Part shown: positions 36,276-46,278 of the stretch, piece by piece
Numbering within the stretch: position 1 is the first letter of the stretch
How the letters are laid out: every line of letters begins with the position of its first letter
Assembly: GCA_030680415.1 (NCBI GenBank)
Contig: JAUXVE010000035.1
Span: 1-48,168 of the forward strand
Direction: 5' to 3'
Origin: Rubrivivax sp.
GTDB taxonomy: Bacteria; Pseudomonadota; Gammaproteobacteria; Burkholderiales; Burkholderiaceae_C
DNA: 48,168 bases
Program-made: the position numbers and the translations under genes
Notes under the pieces: generated by a model
Database searches by the model: none
What the model was told of the DNA's origin: nothing
What the model saw: only the letters and a program-made list of their open reading frames with translations

Positions 36276-37118
36276 GTGATCCCGTCACGCCGGCGCCGCA
36301 TGCGCAGCCGTGCCGGCTACTGGGCGGCGTCGCTGCTGTTCGTGTTCGTGTCGGTGTTCCCGCTCGTCTACGCGGTGTCGAGCTCGCTCAAGCAGGGCGC
36401 GGCCCTGTTCTCGCCGGCGCTGTGGCCGGCGGCGCCGACGCTGGACAACTACCGCAGCGTCTTCGCCGACCAGCCCTTCGCCGCCAACCTGCTCAATTCG
36501 GTGTTCGTGGCCGCCACCGTGGTGACGCTGTCACTGGGCCTGAGCCTGATGGCGGCCTGGGCCCTGGCGCGCGTCAGCTTCCGCGGCCGCGGCACGCTGC
36601 TGATGGTCATCCTGGCGACGTCGATGTTCCCCCAGGTGGCCGTGCTCTCGGGCATGTTCGAGCTGGTGCGCGCCTTCGGCCTCTACGACACGCTGGGCGC
36701 GTTGATCGTGGCCGACCTGCTGCTGACGCTGCCTTTCACGGTGTGGGTGCTGGTGACCTTCATGCGCCAGTTGCCGCGCGAACTGGAAGAGGCCGCTGCG
36801 ATGGACGGCGTCGGCGTGTTCACGCTGGTATTCCGCGTCTTCGTGCCGCTGCTGTGGCCGGCACTGGTGGCCACCGGGCTGCTGGCCTTCGTCGCGGCCT
36901 GGAACGAGTTCCTGTTCGCGCTGACCTTCACGCTGTCCAACGAGGTGCACACCGTGCCGGTGGCCATCGCGCTCATCAGCACCGCCAGCGGCTTCGAGCT
37001 GCCCTGGGGCCGCATCATGGCCGCGTCGGTGGTCGTCACGCTGCCGCTGGTGGCGCTGGTGGTCTACTTCCAGCGCCGCATCGTCGCCGGGCTGGCCGCC
37101 GGCGCGATCAAGGGCTGA
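36276..37118 (+). CDS. CUT1 sugar ABC permease, MalG-like
   Basis: A 280-residue permease with six helices. The GTG start at 36276 has AAGGAG 5 nt upstream. Family motifs are LFSPALWPAAPTLDNYRSVF, the EAA loop LEEAAAMDGVGVFTLVFRVF followed by PLLWPALVATGLLAFVAAWN, and EFLFALTF. The C-terminus QRRIVAGLAAGAIKG is the classic MalG-type ending. It forms the channel with the MalF-like partner and sits 10 nt downstream of it. Confidence 0.9.
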   Translation: MIPSRRRRMRSRAGYWAASLLFVFVSVFPLVYAVSSSLKQGAALFSPALWPAAPTLDNYRSVFADQPFAANLLNSVFVAATVVTLSLGLSLMAAWALARVSFRGRGTLLMVILATSMFPQVAVLSGMFELVRAFGLYDTLGALIVADLLLTLPFTVWVLVTFMRQLPRELEEAAAMDGVGVFTLVFRVFVPLLWPALVATGLLAFVAAWNEFLFALTFTLSNEVHTVPVAIALISTASGFELPWGRIMAASVVVTLPLVALVVYFQRRIVAGLAAGAIKG

Positions 37119-37154
37119 ACGCGTGCCCGCGCCCATGCTCACCGGAACGCCGCC

Positions 37155-38294
<1,140 letters not shown>

Positions 38295-38360
38295 CAAGCT
38301 CGCCTGGGCGACGGCCCGGGGTTTCCTGTCATTCACACCACGAGTTCGTCCGCTGTGCCT

Positions 38361-39041
38361 TCAGTTCAGTGCCTGCCGGGCGCCGAGCAGGCGCAGGGCC
38401 AGCGCCACGAACAGCAGGCCGCCGAGGGTGCCGAGCGCACGCCGCGCTGCGGCCGTGGCCTGCCAGCGCGACAGGCGGGCGGCCAGCAGCACCAGCAGCA
38501 CCAGGAACAGCGTGCCCTGCAACGCGAACCAGGCGCCGAGCAGCAGGAAGGCGGCCGTCTTGCTGGGCGCGCCTGCCGGCACGAACTGCGGCAGGAAGGC
38601 CAGAAAGAAGAGCGCCACCTTGGGGTTGAGCAGGTTGGTCAGCAAGCCGGTGCGGAACTCCAGCCACAGTGGCCGCACCGGCGCTGCGGGCGCTGCGGGC
38701 GCGGCGGCCACGTCCCCGGCCGCATTGGCCGGCCGCCGCCGCCAGGCCTGCCGCAGCAGGCCGATGCCGAGCCAGCCCAGCCAGGCCGCGCCGGCCCACT
38801 GGATGGCGGTGAAGGCTGCCGGGTGCAGCGCCAGCAGCGCCGCCAGCCCGAAGGCCGCCGCCAGCGCATGCAAGACACACCCCGTGCTGATGCCCAGCGC
38901 CGCCGCCATGCCGGCGCGCGCGCCGCCTTGCAGCGTGCGCGTCACCGTGAGCAGGAAGTCGACCCCCGGCGTGGCGTTGAGCACGGCCACGGCAGCGGCG
39001 AACAGCGCCAGCTCGCCCGGCCCGGGCAGCAACGGACTCAC
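38361..39041 (-). CDS. LysE/RhtB-family amino acid exporter
   Basis: A 226-residue inner-membrane protein with about six helices. The GTG at 39041 is chosen because it makes a GTGA overlap with the thiolase stop and gives SPLLPGPGELALFAAAVAVL, then NATPGVDFLLTVTRTLQGGA, the family start. The signature FRTGLLTNLLNPKVALFFLA and FLPQFVPAGA are typical of RhtB/LysE. Members export homoserine, threonine, lysine or other small amines. A low-complexity AAAPAAPAAPVRPL insert lies in the middle loop. It is the last gene of the minus-strand IVD-CA-AceK-thiolase chain; the link to that pathway may be only positional. Confidence 0.85.
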   Translation of the reverse strand: MSPLLPGPGELALFAAAVAVLNATPGVDFLLTVTRTLQGGARAGMAAALGISTGCVLHALAAAFGLAALLALHPAAFTAIQWAGAAWLGWLGIGLLRQAWRRRPANAAGDVAAAPAAPAAPVRPLWLEFRTGLLTNLLNPKVALFFLAFLPQFVPAGAPSKTAAFLLLGAWFALQGTLFLVLLVLLAARLSRWQATAAARRALGTLGGLLFVALALRLLGARQALN

Positions 39042-40231
39042 ATCAGCTCGAGCGCCAGCGCCGTGGCCTCGCCGCCACCGATACAGAGCGCCGCGACGCC
39101 GCGCGTCTTGCCGACCTTGCGCAGCGCGCCGAGCAGTGTGACGACGATGCGCGCACCGCTGGCACCGATAGGGTGGCCCAGCGCACAGGCGCCGCCGTGC
39201 ACGTTGACGATCTCGTGCGCCAGCTTGAACTCGGTCATCGCCGCCATGGTGACGGCGGCGAAGGCCTCGTTGACCTCCCACAGGTCGACCTGGCCGGCCT
39301 GCCAGCCGGCCTTCTTCAGCACCTTGTGGATGGCGCCCACCGGCGCGGTGGTGAACCAGTCGGGCGCCTGCGCGTGCACGGCGTGGCCGACGATGCGCGC
39401 CAAGGGCTTGCACCCCATCCGAACGGCCGTGCTCTCGCGCATCAGCACCAGCGCCGCGGCGCCGTCGGAAATGCTCGACGCATTGGCGGCGGTGATGGTG
39501 CCGTCCTTCTTGAACGCGGGCTTGAGGCCCGGGATCTTGTCGAGCTTGGCCTTGAAGGGCTGTTCGTCGTACCGGATCACCGTTTCGCCGGCCTTGCCCT
39601 GCAGCGTCACCGGCGCCATTTCCCAGTCGAAGCTGCCGTCCTCGTTGGCCTTCTTGCTGCGCACGGTGGACTGGATCGCGAAGTGGTCCTGCGCCTCGCG
39701 CGTGAACTGGTACTTGGCCACACACTGCTCGGCGAACACGCCCATCGCCTTGCCGCCACCATCCGCCAAACGTTCATAGGCGTCTTCCAGGCCGTCCCGT
39801 GCCATGTGGTCGTACAGCTGCGCCGACCCGTACTTCACGCCCTTGCGCGCGAACATCAGGTGCGGTGCGTTGGTCATGCTCTCCATGCCGCCGGCGACGA
39901 TGACGTTGGCCGATCCGGCCAGCAGCATGTCGTGGCCGAACATCATGGTGCGCATGCCGCTGCCGCACATCTTGCTCAGCGTCACGGCGCCGGTGCTGTC
40001 GGGCAGTCCGGCGCGGCGCATCGCCTGGCGCGCCGGTGCCTGGCCCTGGCCGGCCATCAGGCAGTTGCCCAGCAGCACCTCGTCGACGGCGTCGCCGGGC
40101 ACGCCGGCGCGTTCGACGGCCGCCTTGACGGCCACGGCGCCCAGCTCCCAGGCCGCCAGCGACGCGAAGTCGCCGAGCAGGCCGCCGATGGGGGTGCGGG
40201 CAGCGGAAACGATGACGATGGCATCAGCCAT
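39038..40231 (-). CDS. Acetyl-CoA acetyltransferase (thiolase)
   Basis: A 397-residue thiolase of family length. The acyl-carrying Cys89 lies in VTLSKMCGSGMRTMMF; His353 in GGACALGHPIGASGARI and Cys383 in ALCIGGGEATALALEL complete the active site, with the supporting NEAFAAV motif. It joins or splits acetoacetyl-CoA and longer 3-ketoacyl-CoA. In this operon it could finish leucine breakdown (acetoacetyl-CoA to acetyl-CoA). It starts 27 nt after the aceK stop and overlaps the LysE gene by 4 nt. Confidence 0.92.
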   Translation of the reverse strand: MADAIVIVSAARTPIGGLLGDFASLAAWELGAVAVKAAVERAGVPGDAVDEVLLGNCLMAGQGQAPARQAMRRAGLPDSTGAVTLSKMCGSGMRTMMFGHDMLLAGSANVIVAGGMESMTNAPHLMFARKGVKYGSAQLYDHMARDGLEDAYERLADGGGKAMGVFAEQCVAKYQFTREAQDHFAIQSTVRSKKANEDGSFDWEMAPVTLQGKAGETVIRYDEQPFKAKLDKIPGLKPAFKKDGTITAANASSISDGAAALVLMRESTAVRMGCKPLARIVGHAVHAQAPDWFTTAPVGAIHKVLKKAGWQAGQVDLWEVNEAFAAVTMAAMTEFKLAHEIVNVHGGACALGHPIGASGARIVVTLLGALRKVGKTRGVAALCIGGGEATALALELM

Positions 40232-40258
40232 GGTGTGCTCCTTGAAAAGGTCGGTCCG

Positions 40259-42088
40259 TCATTGTGCCGGCCGCCGCGAGAAACGCTTGGACGGCTCGTA
40301 GGGAAAGACGTCGTGCACGTGGCCGGCTGCGATGCGCTCCTTGTGGCCTTGCCAGAAGGCGGCGTCCAGCAGCTCGGCGTGGTGCGCCATGAAGACCTCG
40401 CGTACCTGCGCATTGCCGAGCAGGAAGGGGGCGAAGGTCTCGGGGAAGACGTCGTGCGGGCCGACCGAGTACCAGACCTCGCCCGACATTTCCTCTTCCT
40501 CGTTGCGCGGCTCGGGCACGCGGCGGAAGTTGCAATCGGTGATGTACTCGATCTCGTCGTAGTCGTAGAAGACGACCTTGCCGTGGCGTGTGACGCCGAA
40601 ATTCTTCCACAGCATGTCGCCGGGGAAGATGTTGGCCGACACCAGGTCCTTGATCGCGTTGCCGTACTCCACCACCGCGTGCGCCAGCTGCTCGGGGCTG
40701 GCCTCGTGCAGGTAGATGTTGAGCGGGATCATGCGCCGCTCGATGTAGACGTGGCGGATGACGAGCATGTCGCCGTCTTCCTCGAGCAGGCTGCCGCAGT
40801 AGTGGCGCAGTTCGGCCACCAGCTCGTCCTCGAAGCGCTGGCGCGGAAAGGCGACGTTGCTGTACTCCAGCGTGTCGGCCATGCGGCCGACGCGGTCGTG
40901 CTGCTTGACGAGCAGGTACTTGGCCTTGATCTGCTCGCGCGTGGTGTCCTTCTGCGCCGGGTAGAAGTCCTTGATGACCTTGAACACGTACGGGAACGAC
41001 GGCAGGTCGAAGACCAGCATCACCATGCCCTTGATGCCGGGCGCGATGCGGAAGGCATCCGTCGAATGGCGCAGGTGGGCCAGGAAGTCGCGGTAGAAGA
41101 GGTTCTTGCCGTGCTTCTGCAGCCCGATCGCGTTGTAGAGCTCGGCGCGCGGTTTGCGGGGCATCAGCGAGCGCAGGAAGTGCACATGGGCGCTGGGCAC
41201 CTCCATGTCGACCATGAAGTAGGCACGTGCATAGCTGAAGATCATCAGCAGTTCATCCTCGCCGAACAGCGCGGCGTCGATGACGAGCCGGCCGTCCGCG
41301 CTTGCCGTGGCGCCATCGGCGTCGCCCCCCTGGGCGCCGCCCGCCGCGTCGGCGCGGTCCGCCGACGGCGGGGCGTGCAGGATGGGCAGCGCCAGCGGTG
41401 TCTCGTTGAAGCCGTTGATGATCTTGCCGACCAGGTAGGCGCCCTTGTTGCGGTAGAACAGGCTGGCCAGCACCTGGATCTGAAAGTTGGTGCGCGGCCG
41501 GAAGCCGCCGAGTTCGACCACCATGGCCTGCACCACGTGCTCGACGTCGCGCTCCAGGTCCTCGAACGGCAGCTCGAGCTGGAAGTTGCCGATGATGCGC
41601 ACCCAGGTCTCGTGCAGGTTGTCCTTGCTCGGGTAGTAGGCGCGGTAGGTGGGCACGGCACCCGGCTCTTCGGCCTCGATGTATTCGGTGCTGATGGCCG
41701 GCCGCACGAAGATGAAGTCGTTGCGGAAGTAGCTGCGGTGCAGCAGCTTGGCGGTCGCCGAGTTGAAGAAAGTCTCGGCGAGTTCGGGCTGGCGGTGGTC
41801 GGTCAGCAGGCCGATGTAGTGCAACTTGACCTGCTGCCAGGTGTCCATGGACAGCGCTTCGACGTTGAACTCGCGACGCAGGCGGTCGACGGCTTCGTCG
41901 ACACGCTGGTCGTAGAACTCGATGCGCTGCGCCTGCGCGCGCTGCTGGCCGTGCCAGTCGGCCTGCTCGAAGCGGCCCTTGGCCGCGGCGCTGGTTTCGC
42001 GGAACAGGCGATAGTGGCGGTTGAAGCCGTCGATGAGGGCGCGCGCAATGTCGTAGGCGCGGCTGTCGGTCAGCTTGTGCGGGAACAA
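40259..42088 (-). CDS. aceK: Isocitrate dehydrogenase kinase/phosphatase AceK
   Basis: A 609-residue bifunctional enzyme that phosphorylates or reactivates isocitrate dehydrogenase and so splits flux between the TCA cycle and the glyoxylate bypass. Family marks: [20 protein letters not shown], the ATP-loop region [40 protein letters not shown], the catalytic loop [20 protein letters not shown] and [20 protein letters not shown]. About 27 residues of Ala/Gly/Asp-rich sequence (around 240-267, between LPILHA and [11 protein letters not shown]) appear inserted compared with usual AceK and contain a copy of the GC-rich dispersed repeat. It lies 10 nt after the carbonic anhydrase gene. The isocitrate lyase partner is not in the window. 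Confidence 0.93.
   Translation of the reverse strand: MFPHKLTDSRAYDIARALIDGFNRHYRLFRETSAAAKGRFEQADWHGQQRAQAQRIEFYDQRVDEAVDRLRREFNVEALSMDTWQQVKLHYIGLLTDHRQPELAETFFNSATAKLLHRSYFRNDFIFVRPAISTEYIEAEEPGAVPTYRAYYPSKDNLHETWVRIIGNFQLELPFEDLERDVEHVVQAMVVELGGFRPRTNFQIQVLASLFYRNKGAYLVGKIINGFNETPLALPILHAPPSADRADAAGGAQGGDADGATASADGRLVIDAALFGEDELLMIFSYARAYFMVDMEVPSAHVHFLRSLMPRKPRAELYNAIGLQKHGKNLFYRDFLAHLRHSTDAFRIAPGIKGMVMLVFDLPSFPYVFKVIKDFYPAQKDTTREQIKAKYLLVKQHDRVGRMADTLEYSNVAFPRQRFEDELVAELRHYCGSLLEEDGDMLVIRHVYIERRMIPLNIYLHEASPEQLAHAVVEYGNAIKDLVSANIFPGDMLWKNFGVTRHGKVVFYDYDEIEYITDCNFRRVPEPRNEEEEMSGEVWYSVGPHDVFPETFAPFLLGNAQVREVFMAHHAELLDAAFWQGHKERIAAGHVHDVFPYEPSKRFSRRPAQ
41311..41330 (-). repeat. GC-rich dispersed repeat, partial copy 2 (inside aceK)
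   Basis: Read on the minus strand, GGGGGGCGACGCCGATGGCG matches 19 of 20 bases of the livG-livF repeat (22972-22991). It continues upstream into a GCGGGCGGCGCCC stretch like other members of this repeat type. It lies in frame in aceK and codes for part of the [14 protein letters not shown] loop. Confidence 0.6.
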
Positions 42089-42098
42089 GGCGAGCCGC

Positions 42099-42755
42099 TC
42101 ACTCGGTGGCGCGCGGGTAGCGCTTGAGCGCGGCCGCGAACACGCTGACCACGCTGTCGGGGCTGTGCATGGTGACGTCCAGGTCCTTCAGCAGCCCGTC
42201 GCGCAGCCCGTAGACCCAGCCGTGCACGGCCACCTTCTGGCCACGCCCCCAGGCGTCCTGCAACACGGTGGACAGCGCCACGTTGCCGACCTGCTCAATG
42301 ACGTTCATCTCGCACAGCGTGTCTTCCTGCGCTTCGGGCGACAGGTGCTCCAGGCGCTTGCGGTGGCGCAGCCGCACGTCCTGCACGTGGCGCAGCCAGT
42401 TGTCGGCCAGGCCCACGCGCGTGCCGCGCAGCACCGCGCGCACGCCGGCACAACCGTAGTGGCCCACGACCATGATGTGCTCGACCAACAGGTGCTCGAC
42501 GGCGAACTGGATGGTCGACAGCGCGTTGAGGTCGGAGGGCACGACGACGTTGGCCACGTTGCGGTGCACGAAGACCTCACCCGGGTCGAGCCCGGTGATC
42601 TCGTTGGCCGGCACGCGGCTGTCGGCGCAGCCGATCCACATGTAGCGCGGGTTCTGTTGCTCCGCCAGCCGGGTGAAGAACCCCGGCTCACGCTTTTCGG
42701 TGGCCGCCGCCCAGCGCCGGTTGTTCTGAATCAGGTCTTGCAGTTCATCGCTCAT
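42099..42755 (-). CDS. can: Beta-class carbonic anhydrase
   Basis: A 218-residue zinc enzyme interconverting CO2 and bicarbonate. Zinc ligands and dyad are visible: Cys and Asp/Arg in [15 protein letters not shown], His and Cys in [26 protein letters not shown] is the conserved substrate strand. Cytoplasmic, with no signal. The ATG at 42755 is supported by the family start [16 protein letters not shown]. In Burkholderiales this gene is often found between isovaleryl-CoA dehydrogenase and aceK, perhaps supplying bicarbonate for biotin carboxylases of leucine breakdown (inference). Confidence 0.92.
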   Translation of the reverse strand: MSDELQDLIQNNRRWAAATEKREPGFFTRLAEQQNPRYMWIGCADSRVPANEITGLDPGEVFVHRNVANVVVPSDLNALSTIQFAVEHLLVEHIMVVGHYGCAGVRAVLRGTRVGLADNWLRHVQDVRLRHRKRLEHLSPEAQEDTLCEMNVIEQVGNVALSTVLQDAWGRGQKVAVHGWVYGLRDGLLKDLDVTMHSPDSVVSVFAAALKRYPRATE

Positions 42756-42801
42756 GGTGGTGGTCGGGTAGTGGGGGATAGGCAGGGGCGGGCCACCGCC
42801 G

Positions 42802-44049
42802 TCACATCGTCTCGGCAAACAGCTCGCGGCCGATCAGCATGCGGCGAATCTCGCTCGTGCCGGCGCCGATCTCGTACAGCTTGGCGTCGCGCCACAGCCG
42901 GCCTAGCGGGTAGTCGTTGATGTAGCCGTTGCCGCCGAAGATCTGGATGCCTTCGCCGGCCATCCAGGTGGCCTTCTCGGCGCACCACAGGATGACGCTG
43001 GCGCAGTCCTTGCGCACCTGCCGCACGTGCTCGGCACCGAGCAGGTCGAGGTTCTTGCCCACCGTGTAGCAGAAGGCGCGGCCGGCCTGCAGCACGGTGT
43101 ACATGTCGGCGACCTTGCCCTGGATGAGCTGGAACTCGCCGATGCTCTGGCCGAACTGCTTGCGGTCGTGGGTGTAGGGCACCACGTTGTCCATCACCGC
43201 CTGCATGATGCCGATGGGGCCGGCAGCCAGCACCGCGCGCTCGTAGTCCAGGCCGCTCATCAGCACCTTGGCGCCGCCGTTGCGGTGGCCGAGGATGTTC
43301 GCGGCCGGCACTTCGACGTTGTTGAACACCATCTCGCCGGTGTGGCTGCCGCGCATGCCCAGCTTGTCGAGCTTCTGCGCGGTGCCGAAGCCCTTCATGC
43401 CCTTCTCGACGATGAAGGCGGTGATGCTGCGGGCGCCGCCGCCGGCCGCCCGGCCGCCCGAAGGCCGGCGAGCCCCCTCGGGGGGTGGCGCAGCCTGGGG
43501 GTCGTCAGGCTCGGGTTCGGTCTTCGCGTAGACCACCATGGTGTCGGCGTCGGGGCCGTTGGTGATCCACATCTTGGTGCCGTTGAGCACATAGTGGCCA
43601 CCCGTCTCCACGGCCTTGAGCTTCATGCCGATGACGTCGCTGCCGGCGCCCGACTCGCTCATCGCCAGCGCGCCGACGTGCTCGCCGCTGATCAGCCTGG
43701 GCAGGTACTTCTTCTTCTGCGCCGGGGTGCCGTTGCGCTTGATCTGGTTGACGCACAGGTTGCTGTGCGCGCCGTAGCTCAGGCCGACGCTGGCACTGGC
43801 ACGGCTGATCTCCTCCATCGCGATCATGTGCGCCAGGTAGCCCATGCCGGCGCCGCCGTCTTCCTCGGGCACGGTGATGCCCAGCACACCCAGATCGCCC
43901 ATCTTGCGCCACAGGTCCATCGGGAACTGGTCGCTGCGGTCGGTCTCGGCGGCGCGCGGAGCGATCTCGGCTTGCGCGAACGTTCTCACCGCGTCGCGCA
44001 AGGCGTCGATGTCTTCGCCGAGCTGGAAGTTCAGACCGGGCAGGTTCAT
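42802..44049 (-). CDS. ivd: Isovaleryl-CoA dehydrogenase with repeat-derived insertion
   Basis: A 415-residue acyl-CoA dehydrogenase; usual length is about 390. Motifs: [60 protein letters not shown], and [20 protein letters not shown]. The catalytic Glu is in [14 protein letters not shown], the isovaleryl-CoA type position. It ends [20 protein letters not shown] then ELFAETM. Between YAKTEPEP and [10 protein letters not shown], where relatives have only a few residues, there are about 22 extra Pro/Gly/Arg/Ala residues coded by the GC-rich dispersed repeat. The reading frame stays open and all catalytic motifs remain. First gene of the leucine-catabolism-like operon; methylcrotonyl-CoA carboxylase genes are not seen here. 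Confidence 0.9.
   Translation of the reverse strand: MNLPGLNFQLGEDIDALRDAVRTFAQAEIAPRAAETDRSDQFPMDLWRKMGDLGVLGITVPEEDGGAGMGYLAHMIAMEEISRASASVGLSYGAHSNLCVNQIKRNGTPAQKKKYLPRLISGEHVGALAMSESGAGSDVIGMKLKAVETGGHYVLNGTKMWITNGPDADTMVVYAKTEPEPDDPQAAPPPEGARRPSGGRAAGGGARSITAFIVEKGMKGFGTAQKLDKLGMRGSHTGEMVFNNVEVPAANILGHRNGGAKVLMSGLDYERAVLAAGPIGIMQAVMDNVVPYTHDRKQFGQSIGEFQLIQGKVADMYTVLQAGRAFCYTVGKNLDLLGAEHVRQVRKDCASVILWCAEKATWMAGEGIQIFGGNGYINDYPLGRLWRDAKLYEIGAGTSEIRRMLIGRELFAETM
43447..43506 (+). repeat. GC-rich dispersed repeat, copy 3 (inside ivd)
   Basis: The stretch has the same build as copy 1: GGCCGCCCGAAGGCCGGCGA, then CCCCCTCGGGGGG, then GGCGCAGCCTGGGGG. It lies on the opposite strand to the gene and in frame, coding for [20 protein letters not shown]. 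The only notable difference from copy 1 is a missing few bases in the right arm, which affects the reading frame. Confidence 0.75.
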
Positions 44050-44209
44050 GGGGGGTCTCCTGGGGCGGTTGCGGGGGATGCCGGATCGACGTCGACGTGA
44101 ACGGCCATGCTAGACGATGGCCGCCGGCCGGACGCGCGCGGCGGGTAGTGTCTCAGTTTGAAATCCGCGCCTCTTGAGGCGTCACGCCTGGCGTGATAGT
44201 GTGCCGGTC

Positions 44210-44467
44210 ATGCCTACCCGCTCAAGCAAGCCACACCGCGACGCCAACCAGATGGCGAAGCACATTCTCGACCAGCTCACGGGCGACGCGCCCAAGGACG
44301 AGCCGCCGCCGGTGCCTGTAAAGAACCCGGCGGCGGTTGCATTGGGCGCCCTGGGGGGCAAGAAGGGCGGCGCCGCACGGGCCGCTGCCTTGAGTCCGCG
44401 CAAGCGAAAAGAGATTGCCAAGAAGGCGGCTGCGGCACGCTGGAACAAGTCAACCGACAACACGTAG
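44210..44467 (+). CDS. Small basic Lys/Ala-rich protein
   Basis: An 85-residue basic protein. The N-terminal half has DANQMAKHILDQLTGDAPKD; the centre has NPAAVALGALGGKKGGAARA, and the end AALSPRKRKEIAKKAAAARW. This GGxKGGxARAxxLSPxxR..IAKKAAxARW pattern recurs in small histone-H1-like bacterial proteins of unknown function that probably bind nucleic acid. The ATG at 44210 fits the family start; a longer frame from 44174 is less likely. It converges on the HTH-ImmA peptidase gene and overlaps its 3' end by 18 nt. Its GC is lower than that of the core genes. Confidence 0.65.
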   Translation: MPTRSSKPHRDANQMAKHILDQLTGDAPKDEPPPVPVKNPAAVALGALGGKKGGAARAAALSPRKRKEIAKKAAAARWNKSTDNT

Positions 44468-45568
44468 TTGCGGGCGCTTGGCGCCGCTATGCTCGCCGAC
44501 CCCGTAGAGCCGCTTCAGTTCGGTCGGATGGATGGCGAAGAGCGTCGCTAGATCATCGACGCTGTAGGACAAGCTCTCTTGGTGCATCTGGAACAGCTTT
44601 GCGATCAAAGAAGGTGATTCAGGGGGCAAGTCCAACTCTGCCGGCTCTCGCATCCGAAGCTTCTTCATGTTGAACTGCTGCCACAGGTAGCGCGCTTGGT
44701 TGTCGTTCACATAGCCAAGCGTGGTGGATCTGTACAGCAGCGACTGCATAGACACGCGCCACTCCGGCTTGAGAGCAGCTAGCAGCTTGAGGTCGATCTT
44801 CTTGCCGGCGAAGTAAGGGCGGATGTCGTTCGCCGGCATCAAGAACGAAGCAGCAAATGCGTCGGCCTCGCGCTCCATGTCTTCGCTTGGGTAGCGATGC
44901 ATGATCAGGTGGCCCAGTTCGTGCGCCAGGGTGTGCCTTATGCGATCCGTTGGCATCGATCGGTTTACGAAGATGCACGGCCGCATGTCTGGCACCCGTA
45001 GAGTCACCCCGGACATGGCGGCGTCCGGCAGATCGGTGTACATGACGAAGCAGCCGGCCCGCTCGATCCACTGCACAAGGTCCATCACAGGCCCGGCCGG
45101 CATCATCCATGCACGGCGAACGAGCGCGGCAACTTCCGCCGCGCTACCGCCGACCGATCCAGTGTCAATCTCCGGCATTGGCAGCACGGGCTCATACTCA
45201 ACTGACCGAATCAACCTGCGGACGTGAATGATCCGCAGATTCAATTCTGCGAGAGCCTGATCAATGCTGTACTGCGGTACGGCAACCTTTGAGCGCCACA
45301 TAGGATGAACGCTCATGGGGAGGCCGTATGGCCGCTCCGACTGTCGGAAGAACTCGATAGGCACATCAAGCAGCCGAGCGGCCTTGTCTGCCAGTTCAGC
45401 GGTTGCTTGGCTCACCCCATTCTCGACACGCGAAACCGTCGAAGGCTCCGCATGCAGAGCCTCCGAGAACTCCTTTTGCGTCAACCCTCGGAGTTGACGC
45501 GCCAGCCTGAACATTTCCCCGTTGAAAGTCCCCGCGCGAGAAATGTTCGCCGCGCTACTGTGCTCCAT
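44450..45568 (-). CDS. XRE-HTH plus ImmA/IrrE metallopeptidase
   Basis: A 372-residue fusion protein. The N-terminal Cro/C1 HTH (about 18-75) has LTQKEFSEALHAEPSTVSRV. The C-terminal zinc peptidase domain has RHTLAHELGHLIMHRY (HExxH) and EREADAFAASFLMPANDIRP, the third-ligand region of ImmA/IrrE (COG2856) proteins. Such proteins cut or unlock repressors in ICEBs1 (ImmA) and Deinococcus (IrrE) and are predicted parts of toxin-antitoxin modules. The start at 45568 overlaps the upstream gene's stop by 14 nt; the longer frame to 45739 is the upstream gene in another frame. It probably acts with that partner and represses their promoter near 46182-46209 (inference). Confidence 0.88.
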   Translation of the reverse strand: MEHSSAANISRAGTFNGEMFRLARQLRGLTQKEFSEALHAEPSTVSRVENGVSQATAELADKAARLLDVPIEFFRQSERPYGLPMSVHPMWRSKVAVPQYSIDQALAELNLRIIHVRRLIRSVEYEPVLPMPEIDTGSVGGSAAEVAALVRRAWMMPAGPVMDLVQWIERAGCFVMYTDLPDAAMSGVTLRVPDMRPCIFVNRSMPTDRIRHTLAHELGHLIMHRYPSEDMEREADAFAASFLMPANDIRPYFAGKKIDLKLLAALKPEWRVSMQSLLYRSTTLGYVNDNQARYLWQQFNMKKLRMREPAELDLPPESPSLIAKLFQMHQESLSYSVDDLATLFAIHPTELKRLYGVGEHSGAKRPQLRVVG

Positions 45569-46160
45569 CGATTCGCTTCTTCTCTTCGTTGATTTCCGGC
45601 AGCCGAAGTCCAGTGTCGGCCGGCGGCGGTTGTTGGGGATCGATCGGCAGATAGGTCGGATCGCCGACATCCGCGGCACGCTGCATGATTGAGTAGGACC
45701 ACGCAACGCGCTCGTTATCTCTGGCCACAACCAGCACATCCTGAATCTTGGTTTGCAGGTCGTTCAGGACATACGCAATGTCCACCCTGATGAGGTCAGG
45801 GAGCCCAAGCAAGGAAAGGCTTTCTTCCGGGTCGTTGTACTCAAGCACGGCTTGAGTGCCGATGTTGCTTGTCAGGCCCTTCTCGTTGCCCTTCTTAAAG
45901 CGGATGACCAACTCATCGCTGATCAAGAAGAGCGCCGTCTCTTGTCCCTCTACGTGCTTGATCCGCTCATCCGCCGGGAGGTTGGGGATGGCGTCCAGCA
46001 TCATGTAGTTGTGGACAAGGCAGGCGCGCACGCGTCGGTATAACTGCGCCCGCTCCGGGTTCCTTTCCCATCTTGCCCACGCGCTCTGCGCGATGCCCAC
46101 AACGGCATCGTTGTGCGGACTCAAGAGTTCCTGGACGCGGGACTGGTCGGGGATGGCCAT
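45555..46160 (-). CDS. Partner protein of HTH-ImmA module, unknown family
   Basis: A 201-residue soluble protein. The ATG at 46160 has AGGAGAA 4 nt upstream. Visible patterns: AQSAWARWERNPERAQLYRR, RACLVHNYMMLDAIPNLPAD, ETALFLISDELVIRFKKGNE and VDIAYVLNDLQTKIQDVLVV, then ARDNERVAWSYSIM. No membrane segment or enzyme motif is recognised. I recall this type of protein beside HTH-ImmA proteins in many bacteria, so it is likely the functional partner (effector or substrate). It overlaps the HTH-ImmA gene by 14 nt, a sign of coupled translation. Function not known. Confidence 0.75.
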   Translation of the reverse strand: MAIPDQSRVQELLSPHNDAVVGIAQSAWARWERNPERAQLYRRVRACLVHNYMMLDAIPNLPADERIKHVEGQETALFLISDELVIRFKKGNEKGLTSNIGTQAVLEYNDPEESLSLLGLPDLIRVDIAYVLNDLQTKIQDVLVVARDNERVAWSYSIMQRAADVGDPTYLPIDPQQPPPADTGLRLPEINEEKKRIDGAQ

Positions 46161-46181
46161 TGCTTCTCCTATCGATGCGCG

Positions 46182-46256
46182 ACTATAGTCCAGAATCTGC
46201 AAACGCAACGAAAAAATTGCGATGTCTGTTGCATTCCTTGATCGGTCATGTATAGT
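46182..46256. promoter_or_regulatory. Divergent promoters with overlapping inverted repeats
   Basis: Plus strand: TTGCAT (46229-46234), 16-nt spacer, TATAGT (46251-46256), starting about 25 nt before the transposase ATG at 46279. Minus strand: GTTGCG (complement of 46204-46209), 16-nt spacer, TATAGT (complement of 46182-46187), serving the HTH-ImmA pair. CGCAA/TTGCG arms at 46204-46208 and 46217-46221 form an inverted repeat around an A-run, and GTTGC at 46228-46232 is one more half-site. The two -35 boxes lie close together, so one bound repressor could control both directions. Confidence 0.5.
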
Positions 46257-46278
46257 TCAGTCTCAATTCGAGGCAGAC

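Noticed and set aside
39173..42127. 984-codon plus-strand open frame opposite thiolase and aceK
   Set aside because: It is the antisense shadow of well-supported genes; its His/Arg/Val-rich composition is typical of the complement of GC-rich genes.
46203..46234. ACGCAAC...GTTGCAT as a third attC-like site
   Set aside because: It is only 32 bp long with no inner stem; the half-sites fit better as an operator between divergent promoters.
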